DNA from: Candidatus Methanoprimaticola hominis
GTDB taxonomy: Archaea; Thermoplasmatota; Thermoplasmata; Methanomassiliicoccales; Methanomethylophilaceae
Length of the DNA stretch: 5,858 bases
Assembly (NCBI GenBank): GCA_006954465.1
Contig: LVVU01000084.1
Coordinates: 1 to 5,858 of the forward strand
Direction of reading: 5' to 3'
The translations under genes were made by a program, and so were the position numbers. How positions within the stretch are numbered: position 1 is the first letter of the stretch; the number at the start of each line of letters is the position of its first letter. Shown here piece by piece: positions 5,728 to 5,858 of this stretch. The notes beneath the pieces are model-generated. The model was given only the letters and a program-made list of their open reading frames with translations, was not told where the DNA came from and searched no databases.

Positions 5728-5753
5728 GGAGGGCCTCGTGCCCTCCCTTCTTT
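5728..5753 (+). terminator. Hairpin terminator after the M50 peptidase gene
   Basis: GGAGGGC (5728-5734) and GCCCTCC (5740-5746) form a perfect 7-bp GC-rich stem with a 5-base loop CTCGT, followed by the pyrimidine-rich tail CTTCTTT. It starts 5 bases after the stop codon. The stem-loop and T-rich tail are seen directly; termination is inferred. Archaea often use T-tracts without hairpins, so the stem may also protect the 3' end of the mRNA. Confidence 0.7.
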
Positions 5754-5797
5754 CATAGATTTTCAAGCTAGGTGACATGCGAGTTGGTGGATTCCGA

Positions 5798-5811
5798 GTA
5801 ATAGCTATTAC
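5798..5811. repeat. Perfect 14-bp palindrome, candidate operator
   Basis: GTAATAGCTATTAC is identical to its reverse complement. It lies in AT-rich intergenic DNA about 20 bases upstream of a TATA-like box (5831-5837), a usual place for archaeal activator sites or upstream operators. No gene overlaps it. A dimeric winged-helix or ribbon-helix-helix regulator is the kind of protein that would bind such a site, but none can be named. Confidence 0.55.
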
Positions 5812-5824
5812 AAACATTACAGAC
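5807..5824 (+). repeat. Two tandem 9-bp repeats overlapping the palindrome
   Basis: ATTACAAAC (5807-5815) is followed directly by ATTACAGAC (5816-5824), identical at 8 of 9 positions. The first copy begins within the right arm of the 14-bp palindrome. A short second palindrome, ACAGCTGT (5823-5830), abuts the repeat and the TATA-like box. The cluster looks like a compact protein-binding region, though such short repeats can arise by chance in AT-rich DNA. Confidence 0.4.
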
Positions 5825-5830
5825 AGCTGT

Positions 5831-5837
5831 TATTATA
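5831..5837 (+). promoter_or_regulatory. TATA-like box for a gene starting at or beyond the right edge
   Basis: TATTATA lies in non-coding DNA; a transcription start 26 bases downstream of its centre would be at about 5860, just outside the window. The last two bases of the window (AT) could open an ATG. No open reading frame of useful size occupies 5754-5858 on either strand, so this stretch is best read as the control region of a neighbouring gene. Confidence 0.45.
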
Positions 5838-5858
5838 CGCACAACCCGTCCTTGTCAT

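Noticed and set aside
5754..5858. Small gene or RNA gene at the right edge
   Set aside because: Only very short frames exist (for example about 13 codons from the CAT at 5856-5858 on the minus strand), and the sequence does not fold into a tRNA-like or other familiar RNA; the palindrome and TATA-like box fit a promoter better.
1..5858. CRISPR array, insertion sequence or attachment site
   Set aside because: No regularly spaced repeats, transposase motifs or terminal inverted repeats were seen on reading both strands.

Overview
The window looks like archaeal chromosome of moderately high GC content, most likely from the Thermoplasmatota/Methanomassiliicoccales side of the Euryarchaeota. The evidence is a pyruvoyl-dependent arginine decarboxylase, a PAC2-type proteasome assembly chaperone ending in a HbYX-like tail, an archaeal Zn-ribbon/PUA/PAPS-reductase/ferredoxin architecture, and TATA boxes placed about 26 bp upstream of start codons, as in leaderless transcripts. 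The lineage is inferred from gene content only; no rRNA or other marker gene is present.

Layout, left to right. (1) Positions 1-605, minus strand: N-terminal third or more of an M16 (pitrilysin/insulinase-type) zinc peptidase, cut by the window edge. (2) Positions 606-659: a very short divergent intergenic region with one TATA-like element that could serve both directions. (3) Positions 660-2315, plus strand: a compact three-gene operon of a PAC2 proteasome chaperone, pyruvoyl-dependent arginine decarboxylase, and a zinc-ribbon plus winged-helix protein. (4) Positions 2318-4983, minus strand, converging on the previous operon with a 2-base gap: a Zn-ribbon/PUA reading frame, a PP-loop PAPS-reductase-like domain with a 2[4Fe-4S] ferredoxin tail, and a seven-helix membrane protein. 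The first two are almost certainly one ancestral gene of about 640 codons, now split by a single-base frameshift inside the last strand of the PUA domain. (5) Positions 4984-5047: a second short divergent promoter region, again with one TATA-like box usable in both directions. (6) Positions 5048-5722, plus strand: an M50/site-2-protease-like membrane metallopeptidase followed by a clear hairpin terminator. (7) Positions 5754-5858: AT-rich intergenic DNA with a perfect 14-bp palindrome, a 9-bp tandem repeat and a TATA-like box, probably the control region of a gene starting at or just beyond the right edge.

Functionally, three or possibly four of the genes concern protein turnover: the M16 peptidase, the PAC2 proteasome chaperone, the M50 peptidase, and perhaps a degenerate PrsW-like membrane protein. 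The decarboxylase supplies agmatine for polyamines and, in archaea, for agmatidine in tRNA. The PUA/PP-loop/Fe-S protein has the look of an enzyme acting on RNA or sulfur rather than a plain assimilatory reductase. I saw no CRISPR array, insertion sequence, tRNA or rRNA gene, and no convincing wholly new system. The most noteworthy points are the frameshifted PUA-PAPSR gene, the two shared-TATA divergent promoters, the HbYX-like tail and the palindromic operator candidate.
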